A stretch of DNA of 64,000 nucleotides from Sepioteuthis lessoniana (GCA_963585895.1 OY757939.1:37916619-37980618); one strand, 5' to 3'; positions 11,841-22,403 are shown, counted from the first letter of the stretch. Program-made: numbers and translations. Notes: a model not told the origin generated them from the sequence alone.

Positions 11841-12489
11841 AGAAATCAAACCAATAAATAGTCTTTAGAAGATCAAATTTGAGAGGTCGCGAGATATGCA
11901 ACACCAGTAAAATAACATTGCAAATGGTGTTTATCTACTCTGGTTGGGTTTATCCTGAAGCTGGAAATACTATTTGCAATTTTATCTTACTAGTTTGAAG
12001 AGCTTGCACAGAAACTTACTTGTTTTTTGAAGCTATAAATATAATTTTCCGTTCTATTTTACTAGTTTAAAAGACATGCGGGTTTGACGAGAGATCTCTT
12101 CACTTCGACCGTTAGCCGGGATTCTTCCTTGATATCTGAACGTGACTGCTTTTAAAAATACCTGCTCAAATCCAGTTAGGCCGTCTAAGTAATTTCCTTC
12201 CGGGCTATTTCCGTAGTCTTATATCTAGGTCATCTCTTTTCTCATTTCAATGTCTCATGACCACTTGATTAATTGACCAATCAACTTGTCGCTCATGTCC
12301 TATTTACGCAAACCTGTGTCATTTTTATCCAATAAGCTTACTTGGTTTTTGAAGTAAGATCAGCAAAGAGCTAAAATGAGCCGTGTTCAACCTGTTTTCA
12401 TTGGCTTTTAACATGAACATTTTTTGTACTTGTCTTTAATTGGAATCATTTTGAGATGAGGCTTTTTAATCTGAGAATTAATTTTTATT

Positions 12490-12790
12490 TATTGCGGACT
12501 TTTTTCCTCATCTTGGTAGTTTTTGTGTTGTTTCTTCTTTCACTACGTTTCGGCCAAATTTCACCTCTGGCCTTCTTCAGGTGATTTTACCGCGACTTTG
12601 GATAGGAATGCTGAGTCTTGTAACCGTATCCCCAGTAATTACTGCCTTCCATAGTTGTTGTCTATCGCACCACATTTTTGACCAAGTAAACCTCTGGCCG
12701 GCTTGGGTAGGATTTGAAACCGCTATCTTCTGACAATGCTCACCCGGAACCGTAGAGACTCAACGCCTCTATCCGCTGCGCCACGGGCCC
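12490..12790 (-). repeat. SINE-D2: tRNA head with hammerhead-like tail
   Basis: On the minus strand the head (12790-12705) is strongly tRNA-like: GTGGCGCAGCGGATAGAGG fits the A box and GGTTTCAAATCC the B box, with a serine/leucine-like long spacing. The 3' part holds CTGAAGAAGGCC, a second GGCC and then GAAACGTA (12540-12584), the hammerhead-like motif described separately. It ends in an A-rich stretch near 12490. Confidence 0.65.
12540..12584 (-). ncRNA. Hammerhead-like motif in SINE-D2 tail
   Basis: Helix I strands TCAC (12581-12584) and GTGA (12540-12543) are complementary. The core CTGAAGA is at 12574-12580, helix II GGCC/GGCC closes a 13-nt loop, and GAAA is at 12548-12551. Helix III would be a single base pair with cleavage after GTA. 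One unpaired A sits between CTGAAGA and helix II, which departs from the canonical core, so activity is uncertain. Confidence 0.45.
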
Positions 12791-13413
12791 AGTTTTTTGT
12801 AAATTACCTCTTAAGATTGTTGTCCACCTATTTTCATTAACTTAAGACTTGCAAAAATTTTGTGAATTATCAAAGATTTGTAATCTTTGGCACTTAGATA
12901 TATATTGGATGTGATTATTATCAAGCCTTAAGCACTTTTTACAATGTTGGTTTTCTAGTTTAAGACGACTGTAAAAAAAGGCTTATTTATTTTTAGAAGT
13001 TGCGTGAACAAAGAGCCTAAATGGGCCGTTGTCGACCTGTTTTCATCTTTTTTTCCTATATATTCAAGTACATACAGAAATTGTTACTTACTTCTCATCA
13101 ATGTTTTCATTATCCATAACGCAGTTTTCGTAAATATCAGCTTCATCTTTATATTCGTCATCTGTAAATATAAAAAAGGTTTTTTTTAATGTTCCGGAAC
13201 GGAAATAAAGTTCAAGTCAAATTCAAAAGCCAAAAAAACTGAAGATTTAGTAAAAAAAAAATGTTACAGATTCAGATAGAAAAATTATTTTAAAAAAGAA
13301 AGAATTTTAAAAATGTTCCTATCTAATTTTATTTAAATCATTCGTCTATCATCGTCAAGGTAAATAACGTGATATGGTTGAAGAAGAGAGAGAACAAAAA
13401 ACAAGAAGAAAAA
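12791..13413. other. Unassigned AT-rich stretch
   Basis: No recognised element. The 61-residue frame at 13004-13189 is a low-complexity hydrophobic reading of T-rich sequence. Confidence 0.5.
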
Positions 13414-13974
13414 TGTAGAGAGTCTATAAGAGCGGGTAAGTGACCCCGGAGTGATTTAGGTCAAGGCACTTGTGAGTCGGTCAGTTACGGGCGATAGATT
13501 AGAAATGACTAAAAAAACGGGGTCCCAAATCTTCTGAGCATGTGTGGAACCACCAGAAATGGATATGGTCCTCCCTGGCGGAAATAAGGAGACGAATCAG
13601 TTTGAAGGAGTTGGGGAGATGACGTGAAGAGGTAAAGACAGTCAGTTGAACACTAGCCACAAAGATGTAAAAACAGATAGAAATTTACGCGAAAAAAGGA
13701 GCTTCACACACCGGATGTGAACCCGTGAAGACAAAACCAGGGAAAAAACATGTTAGAGCAATAAGAAAATTCAGAAAGAAAATCCAAGGTCTGTCTTTGC
13801 TCTTTTTTCATGACTTTGCTTCTTTTTCTCCAGCTAACGCAGTCGATTCAGCTTTTATACTCTCTTTCTTTCTTCCGGTGACTACTTTCAAATTGTAGTT
13901 GTGAATAAACCTTTCTGAAGTGAACTAAAACTGAGTTTCCTGTGATCTTCAACTTTTCCCTCTGCGGGGTCACA
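13414..13974 (+). mobile_element. Possible LTR-like segment
   Basis: It begins TGTAGAGAG and ends GGGGTCACA (TG...CA, TGT/ACA termini), with an AATAAA polyadenylation-like signal at about 13905 and a TTTATAC box upstream. What follows (TTGGGTCCGACTAC) could be a primer-binding site. No matching target duplication or second copy is visible, so this is a weak call. Confidence 0.25.
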
Positions 13975-14064
13975 ATTGGGTCCGACTACTACTTAAGACG
14001 GAGCGATACGGCCATTAACATATTCGTGCATTATTGTACAAGAGGACTGATAGCACAGATTCGC

Positions 14065-14152
14065 TTGACACACACGCACACACACACATACATACACACA
14101 CACACATACACACTCTCCCTCCCTCTCTCTCTCTCTCTCTCTATCTATCTCT
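14065..14152. repeat. (CA)n and (CT)n microsatellite
   Basis: Adjacent CA and CT dinucleotide tracts. The overlapping frames rich in HTHT and SLSL are artefacts of these tracts. Confidence 0.9.
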
Positions 14153-14189
14153 CAAACCCTATTGGCCATTGCTCTTGATAAGATCTCAA

Positions 14190-14585
14190 GACGGCACCAT
14201 GAGTCGCATACTTTGGACTGTCTATGCATTGAAGTCCATTGGAGAACATTGGAATTCGTCCTTACTTCTTCAGCTGTTCCTAGTGTTTCTTGCTTGTCTT
14301 AGATGGTTTGTAAGATGAGATGTAAGGTTATTTTTAGGGTGCTGCTTCCAGGATTCGTTTAAAACAGCAAACAGCATATTTTTGTTGTTCTCATTTAACT
14401 TTTCCAGCAAGCATTTTATTTGAGTCCAAGTGGTGTAACCATATAATAGTACTGACACAGCTACATCTTGTAAGAATTCCCATTTTCTTTTATCAGGGAC
14501 ACCAAATTTCCATAAAGACAATAACCTATCAATCGCAGTCCAGGCTTGACTTATACCAAACAACCTATATTTCATATTTGAAACA
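14190..14585 (-). pseudogene. RTE-like reverse transcriptase remnant (diverged)
   Basis: The minus-strand frame gives a thumb/C-terminal region of the RTE-like reverse transcriptase: the motifs AWTAIDRLL, VSVLLYGYTTWT and MLFAVLNESWKQHP correspond to AWTAIDRLS, VSILLYGCTTWT and MLRAILNKSWRQHP in the 30-kb copy. It is clearly more diverged than the other copies and includes frame damage towards the 3' end (SWRSKDE in another frame). It has no catalytic palm, being a 5'-truncated dead copy of a different subfamily. Confidence 0.7.
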
Positions 14586-15344
14586 TACTTTTCCAGAAAT
14601 TATAACGATTGAACTTAAGTGGCAAATTTGATTAGAAACTAGTTTGTTCACTAAGTTATAGCATTTTAACGGTATTGTGCTAAAATAAATCTCGCTACGA
14701 TGTGCCATTTATACATTTTACGATAATAAAAAAATCGGATCCCAATAAAACTGATGAGATAAGTTTTTCATTACATATAATAAAGATATAGATAAATAAT
14801 GATTAAATGAATAAATAATTATATATATATATATATATATATATAGTTTTGAACTAATTATTTATGTTTTTATAATTTCCTTTGCATTGCTCAATACGTT
14901 TTTCACACTTTATGTCAATGTCAGGAGATTTATGATGGCGAAGATAAATTTTGATGGCTATTTTTATTGAGATGGTTGCTTTGATGGAGATCTGATCCCT
15001 TTTAATTCGAGGATTTGTGTCTGTAAATGTCATATTAGAGTTAATCGTCCATGAGGACTTCCGGTTGCTGCAGATGTTTTTTGTAAAAATAAAATGATGT
15101 ATCTTTTCCGATCAAAACAATCTTCCCAATAAAAGTAACATTCAAAACTTATCTCAAATTTCCCGAAGAAGACGTAATGTATAAAACACGTGTAAATCGC
15201 AAGTCGATGAAATAATAAAAATCTAAATAACAGATTTTTAAAAAAGTCTGAATATGAGCACAGGTAAAAAATCATACATAATAGGCGTAATGCTAGTTAA
15301 GTAAGAACAGTAAGTTTATAAGTGCCCAAAATTCAATCTAAACT
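14586..15344. other. Unassigned AT-rich stretch with (TA)n
   Basis: (TA)n at 14819-14846; otherwise nothing recognised. The 15030-15275 minus frame is hydrophobic low-complexity without motifs. Confidence 0.5.
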
Positions 15345-15690
15345 GTCTAGCAGGACACTTAGCGTAATGCTTATAGGCGTTGGTTCCCTAAGCTTCTAAG
15401 GAGACAATCATCTGGAGGTTGCAGGTTCAGTGCTGACTACAGGTGAGTAACAATACAGAAATACTTAACACTTGTACCCGGTTATGGCAAACGGAATCAG
15501 AACAGGCAATCCCCAAGGATTCAATAAAGGACGTAGTTCGAAGTTCCGTGTAGGTTCCCGAGTTCGACAAACACTTGAAGGCCGGAGGACATATAAGCCG
15601 AAACGTTGTGGAAATAATAATAAAGGTGAAGACTATAGTCCTAAAACCCTTAAGGATAAAAATCATCATGTTTTATCTCAAAAATTCAGA
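15345..15690 (+). repeat. SINE-D1: tRNA head with hammerhead-like tail
   Basis: Same family as 52205-52545. The head has TTAGCGTAATGCTTATAGGC (A-box side) and GCAGGTTCAGTGCTG (decayed B box), with a long-variable-arm spacing. The body contains GTTATGGCAAACGGAATCAG and the tail contains the CTTGAAG...GAAACGTTGTG motif, ending at GGATAAAAATCATCAT. Copies at two distant sites in the same orientation show it is a dispersed family. Confidence 0.6.
15571..15611 (+). ncRNA. Hammerhead-like motif in SINE-D1 (decayed core)
   Basis: Helix I CAC (15572-15574) pairs with GTG (15608-15610). The core reads TTGAAG instead of CTGAAGA, so this copy has probably lost catalysis. GGC...GCC can form a short helix II before GAAA at 15600-15603. 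Confidence 0.35.
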
Positions 15691-15762
15691 CAACTAACAA
15701 ATTCAAAATCATTCATTTTAAAATATATTCCTCTTTTCTCATTGGACAAGCACACACACACA

Positions 15763-15785
15763 TACATGAATTTCAGAGCAATGAC

Positions 15786-15832
<47 letters not shown>

Positions 15833-15853
15833 ATTGCTCTGAAATTCTACGTC
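15763..15853. repeat. (TA)n-centred inverted repeat
   Basis: GAATTTCAGAGCAATGAC before, and GTCATTGCTCTGAAATTC after, a (TA)n tract form perfect 18-bp arms with a (TA)n loop. The arm sequence followed by TACGTCCTTCAT and CA repeats recurs at about 31655, 31735 and 46360, so it is part of a microsatellite-associated dispersed element. Confidence 0.75.
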
Positions 15854-15993
15854 CTTCATACACACACACACATACACACACACATATATATATATATATA
15901 TGGAAGTAAAAAATGGAGTATAATCCGACAATTTATAAAGAAAAATTGATTACAAGGTAATCCAAGCAGGAGGAGAGATTTATCGAGAAGGAA

Positions 15994-16039
15994 AGTCGAC
16001 ACTATAGCGTTTCGGTTCAAATGAACCATCGTCAGGACT
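15994..16039 (-). ncRNA. Hammerhead-like motif, left arm
   Basis: Minus strand: helix I AGTC (16036-16039) and GACT (15994-15997); core CTGACGA (16029-16035); one unpaired T; helix II GGTTCA/TGAACC with a 2-nt loop; GAAA (16010-16013); helix III ACGC/GTGT around TATA; predicted cleavage after GTC. All three helices are present. The extra T before helix II is the only departure from the consensus. Confidence 0.55.
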
Positions 16040-16153
16040 GGGATGGGTGATATTTGTGAAGTTAAATCAACGATGGATGTTTAAAAAATTATAAAGAAAT
16101 GAATTTTTTTTAACATCCATCGTTGATTTAAAATCACAAATATCATCTCTCAC

Positions 16154-16199
16154 AGATCTGATGATGGTTCATAAGAAATCGAAAACTATAGTGTCGACT
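16154..16199 (+). ncRNA. Hammerhead-like motif, right arm (decayed)
   Basis: The core is the canonical CTGATGA (16158-16164), with GAAA at 16181-16184 and GTC then GACT at 16093-16099 of the same 100-block (16193-16199). Helix II has lost its second strand (GAAATC instead of GAACC) and helix I has a mismatch (AGAT against GACT), so this arm looks inactive compared with the left arm. Confidence 0.4.
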
Positions 16200-16290
16200 T
16201 TGTTTCTCAATAAATCTTTCCTCCTGCTTGGATTACCTTGTCATCAATTTTTCTCTATATGGTCGAGTTTTACTCCATAATTTACTTCCA

Positions 16291-16378
16291 TATATATATA
16301 TATATATATGCATACATATATATATGCAAAGGCTTTCTCATATATATATATAAATATATATAAGAAAACCTTTGCATA
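16291..16378. repeat. (TA)n with small palindrome
   Basis: ATGCAAAGGCTTTCT...AGAAAACCTTTGCAT flank a (TA)n loop (16324-16378), another inverted repeat centred on TA repeats. Confidence 0.65.
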
Positions 16379-17654
16379 AAATGCGCATTAATATTGCGGA
16401 GCAGGTATGATAAAACCTGAAAAATATAATTTTGAAGACGAGAAGTCGGATACATGAATTTTCATAGGATGTACACAATGATCAGATTGAAAAGTAGCTA
16501 ATCTATCTATCTATATATATATATATATAATGTGGTGTATAATCTCACTTGGTAATCACAAGAGGAAAAAATTCACGCGCAAACGCACACAGACATATAC
16601 ATATGCATATTTGTACAGATAGCATTTTATCCTGAAAGAAATAAAATTATATTAAAAAGTATCATAGTAAAATCAAACTTTACTTTATAAACCTACTTCT
16701 CAAAGCGACTTCAAATCTTCTAAGCCACAAACTACAGCAGATAATTCACTATCAAAATCAAGAATGATCCTTGGAAAAATATTCAAATAAATTTCATTGT
16801 CTCCCGCAATTTACCTCTGAGCATAAAATAGTTTCTGATTCTGTTAATTCAATCAAATCAATTAAATATATTTGGATAATGTTGTATAACTGGCGTATTT
16901 TCCGTTGGTCAAGATTATAGACTCATCCTCTCATGAATTTTTTTTTCATCATCCAACGTGTGAAACCACGTGCGATACTCTGCCCTCACCAGCCGCCAAC
17001 CTTGGATGATAACACAATTTCGATATTCTTTCTTTTTCTGTTTGCCAGAAAAGCAAACATCGTCTGTTTGTTATTTATTGTCTCACAAACGTGTTTCAAT
17101 AAAAACGATTTTTGTTGTTGTTATTGTTGTTGTTAAACGACGGGGTTTCTCTATTCTTTGAGTTGCTAGACAATCTAGCCACTCATATTACCTGATAAAC
17201 ACAGCGTGGGTATGGAAGGGTTTGACAAAGCAAAAAATCAGATGCTAATGTGGTACAACAAGTACTGTGACTAGTTGTCACACCACATTGGGCTCTGTGA
17301 CTAGGATAGGACCACAGTAGTAATATAATCTGTTTTTTAAATTTAGTTTAGAGGCGCCGATATATAACATATCATCATTATTAATTTCTTTCCTTTTCAC
17401 AATGGCCTAAAGCATAATATATATGACAAACACTAATATATGACAAACACTAATAATAATATAATAACAATAAATGATATTACGTGAAGATATAATTGTA
17501 GGTTTTATTTTTATGAGAAAATATATTGTGTCATTGTAGAGGAAAAATCAAAGGAGTAATAATGTTTTGAGCTATTTTTATTGTATTGCTCTCACAAAGT
17601 TGGCTGGGCTATAGTTGCATTCATATGGACAAGCATAATGACAATTCTATCAAT
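16379..17654. other. Unassigned stretch
   Basis: AT-rich. Small (TA)n at 16513-16530 and a (TTG)n-like run at 17110-17135. Frames at 16933-17161 are low-complexity around that run. No element recognised. Confidence 0.5.
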
Positions 17655-17785
17655 GTACATAGGATTGTGTGGACTCCCGATGTCGACACGAAACACCTGA
17701 AGAAGGCCTACAGACATATCGGCCGAAACGTTGCGAATAAAATATTAAAGATGAGGTCAAGAGTCCGAATATTCAGATTAATAAT
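17655..17785 (+). repeat. SINE-D-like 3' fragment
   Basis: A 5'-truncated copy of a tail related to SINE-D: CACCTGAAGAAGGCC, then GGCCGAAACGTTGCG and AATAAAATATTAAAGATGAG. It stops where a SINE-C begins at 17786. Confidence 0.55.
17694..17735 (+). ncRNA. Hammerhead-like motif (partial helix I)
   Basis: CTGAAGA at 17697-17703, an extra A, helix II GGCC (17705-17708) with GGCC (17721-17724), and GAAA at 17725-17728. Helix I would be CAC (17694-17696) with GCG (17733-17735), which has a central C-A mismatch, a likely decayed GTG. Confidence 0.4.
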
Positions 17786-18022
17786 AAAAGTAAAGCTGAC
17801 CGACCGTAGTCGACAGTGACACAAAGGCAATAGTTACTAGTTCGAGGTGTAGGGGAGGGTGCTACTCCATTCTCTGGGTTGCTCCATTTTACTCTTGATA
17901 CGTATCTTATAATGCTGAATGTTAACCAAGCAGCATCAAGTACCATTTTAAAGCCTTTGGTATTACTCGACTTGTGATTGAACCCCGGTCTCCTGGACTA
18001 TTGTCAAGCACTCTACCCATTT
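17786..18022 (-). repeat. SINE-C copy
   Basis: 3' end at AAAGCTGACCGACCGTAGTC, B-box region at GATTGAACCCCGGTCTCC (about 17975-17992), head ending near 18022. It is followed in the same orientation by another SINE-C. Confidence 0.75.
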
Positions 18023-18042
18023 GGCTTATGGCCTGGTATGAA

Positions 18043-18292
18043 GTAAAGTTGGCCACAGTAGTTGAGGGCGAACCAAAGGCTCCCTTTTCAATAGCTACTT
18101 TACCGAGATGTAGGAAAGGGCGCTACTCCTTTCCCTGGATTGTTCCACTTTATCCTTGATCCTTACCTTATAATGCTAAGTGTTAAGCAAGGCGGCATCA
18201 AGTACCATTTTTGAGTATTTGGTGTGACTCTACCTGGGACTGAACCTTGGACTCCCGGGCCATTGGCGAACACTCTACCCAATTGACTGGTC
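18043..18292 (-). repeat. SINE-C copy, tandem with the previous
   Basis: A second full-length-looking copy, ~20 bp after the previous one, same strand. It is diverged from its neighbour at many positions, so the pair more likely reflects two insertions, or an old duplication, than a recent tandem. Confidence 0.75.
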
Positions 18293-19739
18293 ACCCAGTA
18301 TAGGTTGATGTAATTTCAACGTCTGTGACATTCTGAATGGAATTACATCGTTCGAAAAAAAAATTTTGTCATACAGTCATGAATGGAATTTAACATTAAG
18401 TTAAAATTAAATTTATTTCTTTGACTTCAGTAAATAAGTTTTTCATCTGTCTTTCTGTAAAGCCATGGTAAGTACCCGCTGTATTTGGTAGTATTGTAGT
18501 AGTTGGTGTGTTGTATACAGGGAACAACAACAACAGCAACAACAACAACAAAAACTCTTACGTACAAATATATAATCTGCTTCTTTTCTTTTCTTTTTAT
18601 TACGAAATGTACGGAATAGTGGAATAAAGGAGAAGATCGAAGCTGGCTGAGTATGCATACACACAGGGGGTGACACACGATTCTTTAGTGAACGACTTTT
18701 ACGTTTAGCTTTTGCAAGTTCGGTACACGACCAACCCATAGCATACAATTATCTCCGCTTCTATACGTTTTTCGACTTTAGGACCTTAGTAAGGTACCCA
18801 TTTTCTTTCTTCCCAGATCATACCCGCTTTCGACTTCAGCGAGACTGTTTCTTCGTTTCTCTGCTTCTTTATGTCTGGCACTATCTCGAGACACTTAATC
18901 TTCTTAGGTTTTCCTCATATTAGAGAGTCTAGTACAGCTCAGGCCTTTCTATCAGCCCGCTATAGTCTAGCACAAGGTCAGCACCCCGAGCAGTAAGATG
19001 TCTAATGATTCTTCTGTCGGCTCCTTCATTGTCCCCGGGTCAAAAATCTTCGGTGATTATATAATTTTCCGGACGCCCACGCAACGCTCGTGGTCACACT
19101 TCCTTTCGGCTGCCAGCCACGCAATTCACGTGGCATTTCCACCGTATTTTATTTACCTTTGGACACAGGTGAACATCCTGTATTGCCATTTATATAATTG
19201 GTGCACTGACACAGTGTGCGCAGTATTACCATGTGCACGATTTGAAAGCTGCACAGATGAACGCACAATCTAATTAAAGAATAACACCAAAACATCACGG
19301 AACCACGGTGAGTACCAGGCGAGCTCGGTATCACACAATCAAGTGTGACTCGTCAACTTCACAAGATCGTTGCCGAATTGTCCTTTTCCAAAATATTGCA
19401 AAACTTTTGACTCGCCCTACAGAGTGCGGAAGGCAAATATGGACTTATTTTAAAAAACCTTTTTTGTCTGATTGTTCAATTTTTGAGAAAAAAAGCAATA
19501 AATCTAAATTTCCATGATTAACTTTATCTTTCAAGAAAGAAATGACAAAGAATTTATGATTTGCTTAACGCCGAAACCAAGCCAAAGATTCCTCGTCTAT
19601 TGTATACAAATCAAAGAAAATATTTATACAGAAAAAGAGCTTTTAAAGGAAAATGGGGGAGTGAAGGATTGAACAAAAATGTAAAGATGTCTTTTTAATT
19701 GCTCTCGCTACGGGGATTAAGAAGGATCCCTCAACGTCA
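18293..19739. other. Unassigned stretch, partly higher GC
   Basis: 18690-19340 is noticeably less AT-rich than its surroundings, with words such as CACGCAATTCACGTGG and a TATATAA box near 19190. It could be an LTR or the 5' end of an unrecognised element. No conserved protein is visible in any frame. A (CAACAA)n tract lies at 18523-18550. Confidence 0.45.
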
Positions 19740-19970
19740 ATAAGAAAGCACGCTAATGATTGAAATACCACGAGAAAACTGTGGACAGCAAATAAACAAG
19801 ATTTAAGCCCAGACCATAAACCCCTTGATTACGCTATATGGGGTGTTTTAGAAAACAAAATAAATGCAACTTCCCATCTAAATATTGGTTTGCTTAAGAC
19901 TGCTTATGAAGGGGAATGGAATGCAATGTCTGAAGAATTTAGTGTGGAAAAGAAAGAGCGGCCATATTGA
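19740..19970 (+). pseudogene. Tc1/mariner transposase C-terminal remnant
   Basis: The plus frame from about 19776 to the stop at 19968 reads SPDHKPLDYAIWGVLENK, then NATSHLNIGLLKTA and MSEEF. The SPD-x-x-PLDYAIW block is the third catalytic-aspartate region of Tc1/mariner-type transposases, followed by the family's C-terminal helices. Upstream sequence is too decayed to follow, with a stop just before. No terminal inverted repeats were found, so this is a molecular fossil. Confidence 0.7.
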
Positions 19971-20346
19971 GTAAATTTTCTGTTTTGTGTCTATCTTCCT
20001 ATTTTGTCGTTTATTCTTTAAAATTAGAATCAATCTTGTTTTATAATAGAGTCGTTTATCATTACACTAGAATATTTCTAAATTTGCTTCCGCAAATTGT
20101 AGTTTATCAGGGTTTGAAAATTCCTAAACTTAATTTTTCCCGAAGAATTTGTTTTTCTTCAGAGGCTAAACTGGACTCTTTACTTTGAGACCATCAATTT
20201 AGCCATCGATTACATAAAAAATGTCCCCAAAGAAAGATATTTAACGAAAACTTTCGTAACCAGAAACGAAAGTGCCAGCCGATGCAAAGCTGGGTAAATA
20301 ATAATATACAATCTGTGTGATTAAATATGGAATGTTTTTTAATGTA
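19971..20346. other. Unassigned AT-rich stretch
   Basis: Nothing recognised between the transposase remnant and the RTE 3' tail. Confidence 0.5.
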
Positions 20347-20712
20347 TACATCATCATCATGTCGTGCCGCCAGCACGGATATCCCAGACTATCTCTCGCC
20401 ACTTCTCCGTATCACTCATCGCCTCCGGCAGGTCTTCAGGGTTACATCCTGTGTCCTCACATAGTTGCTGTATGTAAGTTCGAGCTGGTCGTCCTGCTTT
20501 TGCACGGCCATATGTGGGGGTCCATAGGAGTACATCACTTATGAGCTCGTCCTTGCTTCTCCAGCAGTGTCCCGCGCGTCTGGTTCGTTTAACTTGTATA
20601 GTTTTCGTGATGGTGGGCAAGTGTCCGTATAGTTGGTGTCTCGAGGGGTGTTGTCGCCAGGACTTGTTCAATACTGCTCTCAACATTCTTGTGTAGTTTC
20701 CGTCTAGTTTCT
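20347..20712 (-). pseudogene. RTE-like retrotransposon 3' fragment
   Basis: On the minus strand it starts abruptly at LDGNYTRMLRAVLNKSW (20712) and reads to ARTYIQQLCEDTGCNPEDL and the end, followed by a (GATGAT)n-type 3' tail at 20347-20360. Short tandem 3' tails and heavy 5' truncation are characteristic of RTE-clade LINEs. No reverse-transcriptase palm is included. The open frame continues without a stop into the unrelated upstream sequence at 20713-20821, giving an accidental fused frame. Confidence 0.8.
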
Positions 20713-20880
20713 TCATACAAGGGTGATTAAATAAATACGATGAAAAATTCCCTAAGGAGTTGACAATAGAAAGCACTGTTTGCACATGCTCCTTTACAAG
20801 GAAATCATGGGGTCCTTCCATGTCCCAGACAACTGTCAGTATGACCTTCTTTACTGCACCTGGAACTTTTTTTATTACCG
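20713..20880 (-). pseudogene. Possible mariner transposase fragment
   Basis: The minus frame gives KVILTVVWDMEGP followed by VKEHVQTVLSIVNSLG. A KVM/KVI-x-WD-x-G block is common just before the second catalytic region of mariner transposases. Only ~50 residues are readable and the RTE 3' fragment appears to have inserted into it. Weak by eye. Confidence 0.35.
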
Positions 20881-21263
20881 GAGAATCAAAGAATTTCTAC
20901 AAGATTAACTATATTTTCATCTCAGGCTCGTAGTAACAAAAACATGTTTAGCATATTTGTAAATATCTTTTTGACTAAAACATATTTTTCTGTACGCATG
21001 GCACATTCTTCTGTATCTTTCATGATGTGAGCATTTCTCAACTGCCAAAACTTTGATGGTAGACATCTGAAGAGAACAGATGTCTATCTCTTCTCTTTGA
21101 CTTTTTGGCTACTTTGAATAGCCTTAAAATAAATATCTTATCGAGATTAAAATTGTTTTTGCAATAAACTAGTTCCCATCAATGTAAATTTTACATTGCT
21201 TAAAAAAGATTCGGAAAAACTGATTTTTTTTAAAAATCCGCTTATGTATTGAAGGGTTGATTG
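20881..21263. other. Unassigned AT-rich stretch
   Basis: No recognised element. Confidence 0.5.
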
Positions 21264-21703
21264 TTTTTTACGGCATATCAACCCTTTTCGGGTATTTTAA
21301 CACCAAATCTAATTTCAAACAATTTAGTTTAGTATATGAATAATTTTTGTTTACTAACTGTTAAATGTCAAAACAGTTCTATTTTAAACTGTTCATTTTA
21401 GGATAAGTACGCAGTTTCAATGCCAAAAAACAGTTCTATTTCAAGCAACTCAGTTTAGCATAAGTACGCAGTTTAGTTCTATTTGACCCACAAATAGGAC
21501 CCTATCAGGTGTTTTCACTCAGAGCCACAGTGGACCCGGGAGCGACGGTAATGAAGGGGTACGCTGCATTCCCCAAAGCTCCAGTATTACTGGAACCTCC
21601 CCATGAGATTGTTTAGTGTCAAATCAGGATACTCGTTGGAGGGGTTTCTTGTCCCCCTTCAGCGAAGTAGTCGGTGTATTCTACAACGCCAGCCGATTGG
21701 GCA
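21264..21703 (-). repeat. Interspersed repeat L copy
   Basis: Tail (CGGCATATCAACCC) at 21270, a reduced tandem domain with about three ~55-bp units, then the unique part to the CAGCCGATTGGGCAA end at 21703. Confidence 0.75.
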
Positions 21704-21723
21704 ATCATGTAATGAATGATCCT

Positions 21724-21726
<3 letters not shown>

Positions 21727-21758
<32 letters not shown>

Positions 21759-21962
21759 AATGTATATTAGATATATATATTTAATTCATGGAATTTAGAC
21801 TGTGACCCCTGGGTTTCATGGAGTTTTTTGCAAAACAACAATTATCAGACAGTTAACAAAATGAAATGAATCGAAAATCGAAAAATACAGTCAAAAACTC
21901 CATATTTATTGCACTTGGTTCGACACAAACCCACTAAGGGATTTAGTGGCAACCAACACTGT

Positions 21963-22051
<89 letters not shown>

Positions 22052-22060
22052 TTCTCTCTC
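21727..22060. repeat. (TA)n and (TC)n microsatellites
   Basis: (TA)n at 21727-21755 and 21966-22020, then a TC-rich tract to 22060. The YIYI and SLSL open frames here are artefacts. Confidence 0.9.
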
Positions 22061-22364
22061 TGATATTCTTTTTCTGTTTCTTGTTTTTCATCATTATTTG
22101 TTCTTCATTTTTCTGAAAAGAGTGTCTGGAATAGAATAGGAATATTTCTTGGTTGACTACTTACGTTGGTGTGTTGCTGAAATAAAAAAGAGACTAGGTA
22201 AAGGTCATCTTCAAGTGTTCCTAGTATTTTTTAAAAACTTACTTCAGACGTTTTCCGTATTACGTTGACGCGTAGGTAGTTTAGAGAACGAAGAAGTCTT
22301 TAATTGATAATGGTCATTATCCTCGACATGTGACCTGACCCACGTAAGATCTTGTTGGTCAGAT

Positions 22365-22403
<39 letters not shown>

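Larger units (their letters stand above)
11045..12339. mobile_element. Large inverted-repeat element
   Basis: The left arm (11045-11360) and right arm (12079-12339) are inverted copies. GGTCGAAGTGAAGAGATCTC at about 11329-11348 reads in reverse at about 12090-12110; the outer ends AGCTTAATGGATAAA and AATAAGCT also match, as does the AGGAAGAATCC / GGATTCTTCC pair. The left arm has an extra ~55 bp. The ~720-bp spacer holds a (CT)n tract and a SINE-A. No transposase is visible. This could be a foldback-type DNA element or a local inverted duplication. Confidence 0.6.
15901..16290. mobile_element. 390-bp palindromic element with ribozyme-like arms
   Basis: The arms run about 15901-16090 and 16101-16290, starting TGGAAGTAAA and ending TTTACTTCCA, and share inverted words such as AATCCAAGCAGGAGGA and AACATCCATCGTTGATTT. 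It is embedded in (TA)n on both sides, consistent with a TA target. Each arm carries one hammerhead-like core pointing away from the centre. It could be an inverted dimer of a PLE terminal repeat or a foldback MITE. Confidence 0.7.

Noticed and set aside
13414-13974. Complete LTR retrotransposon
   Set aside because: One LTR-like end and a possible primer-binding site only; no gag-pol, second LTR or target duplication. Kept as a low-confidence feature.
20357-20821. 154-codon ORF as a single protein
   Set aside because: An accidental fusion: an RTE 3' fragment up to 20712 joined to an unrelated, probably mariner-derived, upstream sequence.
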